DNA of 64,000 nt from an uncultured Atopobium sp. (GTDB lineage: Bacteria; Actinomycetota; Coriobacteriia; Coriobacteriales; Atopobiaceae). A program made the translations under genes and the position numbers. The DNA lies in contig CALIZS010000046.1 of the NCBI GenBank assembly GCA_938028565.1, positions 1-64,000 on the forward strand, in the 5' to 3' direction. The notes beneath the pieces were generated by a model. The model searched no databases. It was not told where the DNA came from and worked only from the letters and a program-made list of their open reading frames with translations. Shown one piece after another: positions 60,895-64,000 of the stretch (the stretch's first letter is position 1; every line of letters begins with the position of its first letter).

Positions 60895-62988
60895 GTGGCT
60901 CACGACAAAGTTTCTCAGGAATTTGGCTCACTTCTCTTTACCGACGCAGACATGCAAGAACGCCTGCCAAGGCCAACGTACAAGAAACTTCGTAGTGTCA
61001 TCCAAGACGGCAAGCCGCTTGACCTCGACATTGCAAACGAGGTTGCGCATGCCATGAAAGAGTGGGCGCTAGAAAAAGGCGCTACTCACTTCACCCACTG
61101 GTTCCAGCCTCTCACGGGTATTACTTCCGAGAAGCACGACAGCTTTATGACTCCTCAGGGAAACGGCACTATTTTGATGTCCTTCTCGGGAAAAGAGCTG
61201 GTACAGGGCGAACCTGACGCATCAAGCTTCCCTTCTGGCGGTCTGCGTGCCACGTTTGAGGCTCGCGGTTACACGGTTTGGGATCCTGCAAGCCCAACTT
61301 TCATCAAAGATGAAGTCCTCTGCATTCCAACAGCATTTATTTCATACACCGGAGAAGCTCTAGACAAGCGTACTCCGCTACTTCGCTCCCAGGTTGCCCT
61401 TGAAAAGCAGGCTAAACGCGTGCTCGCTCTCTTTGGACAAGAGCCTTCTCGCGTTGTCACAAACATTGGTCCAGAGCAGGAATACTTCCTTATTAAAGAG
61501 GAAGATTTTGAGCAGCGTCCTGACCTTATTCTGTGTGGTCGTACCCTCTTTGGTTGCGAACCAAGCAAAGGTCAGGAGCTTGACGAGCACTACTTTGGTG
61601 CCATTCGTCCAACCGTCAACAACTTCATGAAAGAGCTTGATGACGAGCTCTGGAAGCTGGGCATCCCTGCAAAGACCAAGCACAATGAGGTTGCTCCTTG
61701 CCAGCATGAGCTTGCACCTGTCTTTGAGCAAGGTGCACTTGCTATTGACAACAACCTCCTGACCATGGAGAAACTCAAGCTTCTTGCGACGCATCATGGT
61801 CTTGCTTGCCTTGAGCACGAGAAACCCTTTGAGTACGTCAACGGCTCTGGTAAGCACGACAACTGGTCGCTTTCTGCAGACGATGAGAACCTACTTGAGC
61901 CTGGTGATAAACCTGGCGAGAACCTTCGCTTCTTGGTCTTCCTTTCCTGCCTTGTAGCCGCTGTTGACTCACATGCAGACCTTCTCCGCATGTCTGTTGC
62001 ATCCGCTGGAAACGATCACCGCCTTGGCGCAAATGAGGCTCCACCTGCAATTGTTTCCGTCTTCTTAGGTGCTGCACTTTCCGTAATCGTTGATGACCTC
62101 ATCACAGGTTCCGACGTCCACGGTGCAAAGCGCACTCGTATGGATCTGGGCGTACCAACACTTCCTGCAGTTCTTAGAGATAATACGGACAGAAACCGTA
62201 CCAGCCCCTTTGCGTTTACTGGTAACAAGTTTGAGTTCCGCATGTGTGGCAGCCAGCAGAATCTTTCTGACCCTAATGTTATTTTGAACACCATTGTTGC
62301 TGAGCAGTGTGACCGCTTTGCAAATGACCTTGAAAACGTTTCTGGGGAGAACTTCACTAAGGAAGCTTTGAGCTGGGTTATTGATACTTTTAAGGCTCAC
62401 GAGCGCATCCTCTTTGAGGGCAATGGCTACTCAGGCGATTGGGAGAAACTTGCTGAGGAGCGCGGCCTTCCAAACCTCCGCACCACTCCTGAGGCACTCC
62501 CTGCAATGGTTGCTCCAGAGAACATTGAGCTCTTTGAGCGCTACGGTGTTCTTTCTCAGGCAGAAGCACAGGCTCGCTACATTGCAAAGGCTGAGCAGTA
62601 CACCAAGGTCCTCAACATCGAAGCCCGTACCATGCTGTATATGACGCGCCACATGTACCTGCCCGCCCTCTTCACGTACTCAAGTGATGTTGCCTCTTCA
62701 GTTGCTGCTAAGCAGGCCATTGGCATCAAGAGCGCGGCAGAAACAGAGATTGTCGAGAGGCTCACTGCTGGCATTGATGAAATTTACGCAGCCACTAACA
62801 GCCTGGATGAGATCAACACCACAGCTCACCAGATGAAAGATCAACCTCAGGAGCAGTGCGAATACTACTGCAATGAGGTTCTTCCAGCTATGGCTCGCCT
62901 GCGTAGTGCTGTTGACTCCATGGAGCTCATCTGCGGACACGACTGGTGGCCAGTTCCTAGCTACAACAAGATGCTCTTCTACGTCTAG
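60895..62988 (+). CDS. Glutamine synthetase type III
   Basis: 697 residues, the length of GSIII (GlnN) enzymes, roughly 1.5 times GSI. Conserved GSIII features are the early [21 protein letters not shown] (about residue 58), GPEQEYFLI (Glu, metal site), [18 protein letters not shown] and the [16 protein letters not shown] region. It makes glutamine from glutamate and ammonia with ATP. GTG 60895, with AAGGAGG 6 nt upstream, is the preferred start; the open frame reaches back to 60772 but has no ribosome-binding site there. Confidence 0.95.
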   Translation: MAHDKVSQEFGSLLFTDADMQERLPRPTYKKLRSVIQDGKPLDLDIANEVAHAMKEWALEKGATHFTHWFQPLTGITSEKHDSFMTPQGNGTILMSFSGKELVQGEPDASSFPSGGLRATFEARGYTVWDPASPTFIKDEVLCIPTAFISYTGEALDKRTPLLRSQVALEKQAKRVLALFGQEPSRVVTNIGPEQEYFLIKEEDFEQRPDLILCGRTLFGCEPSKGQELDEHYFGAIRPTVNNFMKELDDELWKLGIPAKTKHNEVAPCQHELAPVFEQGALAIDNNLLTMEKLKLLATHHGLACLEHEKPFEYVNGSGKHDNWSLSADDENLLEPGDKPGENLRFLVFLSCLVAAVDSHADLLRMSVASAGNDHRLGANEAPPAIVSVFLGAALSVIVDDLITGSDVHGAKRTRMDLGVPTLPAVLRDNTDRNRTSPFAFTGNKFEFRMCGSQQNLSDPNVILNTIVAEQCDRFANDLENVSGENFTKEALSWVIDTFKAHERILFEGNGYSGDWEKLAEERGLPNLRTTPEALPAMVAPENIELFERYGVLSQAEAQARYIAKAEQYTKVLNIEARTMLYMTRHMYLPALFTYSSDVASSVAAKQAIGIKSAAETEIVERLTAGIDEIYAATNSLDEINTTAHQMKDQPQEQCEYYCNEVLPAMARLRSAVDSMELICGHDWWPVPSYNKMLFYV

Positions 62989-63007
62989 TGCTTCATCAGA
63001 GCTTCTT

Positions 63008-63031
63008 GGCGAGAAAACCGGTCTTCTCGCC
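63008..63031 (+). repeat. Inverted GGCGAGAA pair after glutamine synthetase
   Basis: GGCGAGAA (63008-63015) and CTTCTCGCC (63023-63031) flank an 8-base loop 19 bp after the stop codon. Confidence 0.85.
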
Positions 63032-63047
63032 ACCCCACCTTTAAAGC

Positions 63048-63076
63048 AAAACGGCTCAGTTACCTGGGCCGTTTTT
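63048..63076 (+). terminator. Terminator of glutamine synthetase gene
   Basis: aacggctcag pairs with ctgggccgtt (one G-U), followed by TTTTT. Confidence 0.85.
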
Positions 63077-63106
63077 GGTGTCCAAATGCGTAACGTATGG
63101 AAAGAG

Positions 63107-64000
63107 CTATGCGTTGACCAACTTGCTGTAGGTAGCATGAACGTCTTCAAGCTTGATGAGATTGCCTTCTGCATCGGTGGGAGTAGGAGCTATCTGCATT
63201 GATTCGCTCACTGCTGTTAAATTTAGACGGCTTGCATACCAAGGAGTTGGCGTTCCCTCAATAACTGGCGAGAAGAACGAGTCCATTTCTCCCATGTGTT
63301 CAGCAGAATCTCGTTTAGTAATAAATTCCTGCCATAAATACGCTGAATACGTATGTTTTAACCCCTGACATACAAATGACCTTATCGTAGAGAAATAAGA
63401 AGTGCCTGGCAGAATAACTGAAAGATTATCAAAATCGTCTTTAGTAATTGCTCTATAAGCAGCGCTCAGCGGACAAACACAAGCCCTATACTTGCCAAAT
63501 CCTGTGTCTCTAATAGCTTGATAGGTACTCTCAGAAAATGCGTCAACATTTTCAAACAAACTTTGGATAATTTGAGCGCCTTTATCCAGTCCATACTGAC
63601 CTAAAAAGAGCGATTCAAACTTCTTTCCCGCGTACGTAAGTGTGGGGTCAGGAATAACATACCTTCCACGCAGGCCATCTGTAAGAAGATCGGTCCATTC
63701 GCGTGGACGCAAAATCTTTTTCTCATTAAGGCGTTCTTGGTTTACAAGTAAAACCAATGGATCTGCAGCGTAGGCATACCAATGTCCGTTGGCGTCAAAA
63801 AACTCAGGGCGCACGTACTGGTCTGTTGAAGAAACTTCAAACGGCTGACAATATGCAGAAGTCTCAAAATTTTGCATGAGAGCTTCGCTTGCCAAGAAAA
63901 TGACATCGGGTTTCTCAAAACCCCAATCGGTACCAGATTTGGTATCAGAAGTTTCAGACTCTGAACTCTTACCAGAAGTATATGTTTGCTGAATAAACTC
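63107..64000 (-). CDS. Fe(III)-type ABC substrate-binding protein, 5' end beyond window
   Basis: At least 297 residues; the frame stays open through the right edge, so the start and any signal peptide lie outside. WTDLLTDGLRGRYVIPDP (about residue 100 of the visible part) is the FutA/FbpA-type domain hinge, and the overall order fits the binding protein at 1385-2524. A Ser/Thr-rich linker (TSGKSSESETSDT) lies near the visible beginning. The substrate is unknown. The protein is convergent with glutamine synthetase. Confidence 0.8.
   Translation of the reverse strand, partial: EFIQQTYTSGKSSESETSDTKSGTDWGFEKPDVIFLASEALMQNFETSAYCQPFEVSSTDQYVRPEFFDANGHWYAYAADPLVLLVNQERLNEKKILRPREWTDLLTDGLRGRYVIPDPTLTYAGKKFESLFLGQYGLDKGAQIIQSLFENVDAFSESTYQAIRDTGFGKYRACVCPLSAAYRAITKDDFDNLSVILPGTSYFSTIRSFVCQGLKHTYSAYLWQEFITKRDSAEHMGEMDSFFSPVIEGTPTPWYASRLNLTAVSESMQIAPTPTDAEGNLIKLEDVHATYSKLVNA

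Overview
The window looks like a chromosomal segment of a low- to moderate-GC actinobacterium of the class Coriobacteriia, most likely an Atopobium/Lancefieldella/Olsenella-type member of Atopobiaceae. This is inferred from remembered gene content and style: a purine cluster with spread genes, an rpsF-ssb-rpsR-DUF2232-rplI-dnaB block, an LPXTG surface protein with a sortase, GlnN-type glutamine synthetase, and many GTG starts with strong Shine-Dalgarno sites. No search was possible, so the genus is an inference.

Layout. 0-1.2 kb: end of a small palindromic element, a bifunctional-nuclease-domain gene, and tRNA-Ile and tRNA-Ala. 1.3-5.5 kb: a complete Fe(III)-type ABC importer (binding lipoprotein, fused permease, ATPase). 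5.6-9.3 kb: a small unknown gene, typA, a TRIC/UPF0126 channel and two tRNA-Ser genes. 9.4-15.8 kb: a DUF4013 membrane protein with a long Ala/Pro tail, then rpsF-ssb-rpsR-DUF2232-rplI and dnaB. 16-30.9 kb: purine biosynthesis (purA, a DegV-PurD fusion, purE, purF-purM-purN) interleaved with a Nudix hydrolase, an ABC exporter, a pyridoxal-kinase-type gene, a class B sortase and an acyltransferase. 31-39.3 kb: two SemiSWEET genes, a Pit phosphate transport pair, trmL, a large LPETG surface protein, a CPBP protease and an ATC-hydrolase-like gene. 39.4-46.2 kb: an accessory region (phosphorylase, MerR/TipAS regulator, orphan RelB/DinJ antitoxin, alpha/beta hydrolase, an unfamiliar three-gene cassette, gene fragments) that ends at the 3' end of an RNA methyltransferase gene whose tail is duplicated. 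46.2-56 kb: that methyltransferase, an LDH/HicDH-like dehydrogenase, a peculiar repeat field, an SPFH-Arc-ABC operon and an EF-G paralogue. 56-64 kb: a second copy of the palindromic element, a DUF3784 protein beside an ABC remnant, rnhA, polA, type III glutamine synthetase and the 3' part of a second Fe(III)-type binding protein.

The strongest unexplained signals are: (1) the octamer GGCGAGAA/TTCTCGCC, seen about 35 times in 64 kb in genes and between them, three times as close inverted pairs at or near gene ends, which is the pattern of a DNA-uptake or other genome-wide signal sequence; (2) two neighbouring repeat fields at 48.8-49.1 kb, each made of one inverted and three direct units of about 31 bp; (3) a 130-bp element with 19-bp terminal inverted repeats, present twice, together with a family of conserved hairpins; (4) the three-gene cassette at 42.5-44.9 kb, next to a 91%-identical displaced gene tail that marks an insertion hotspot; and (5) the in-frame DegV-PurD fusion.
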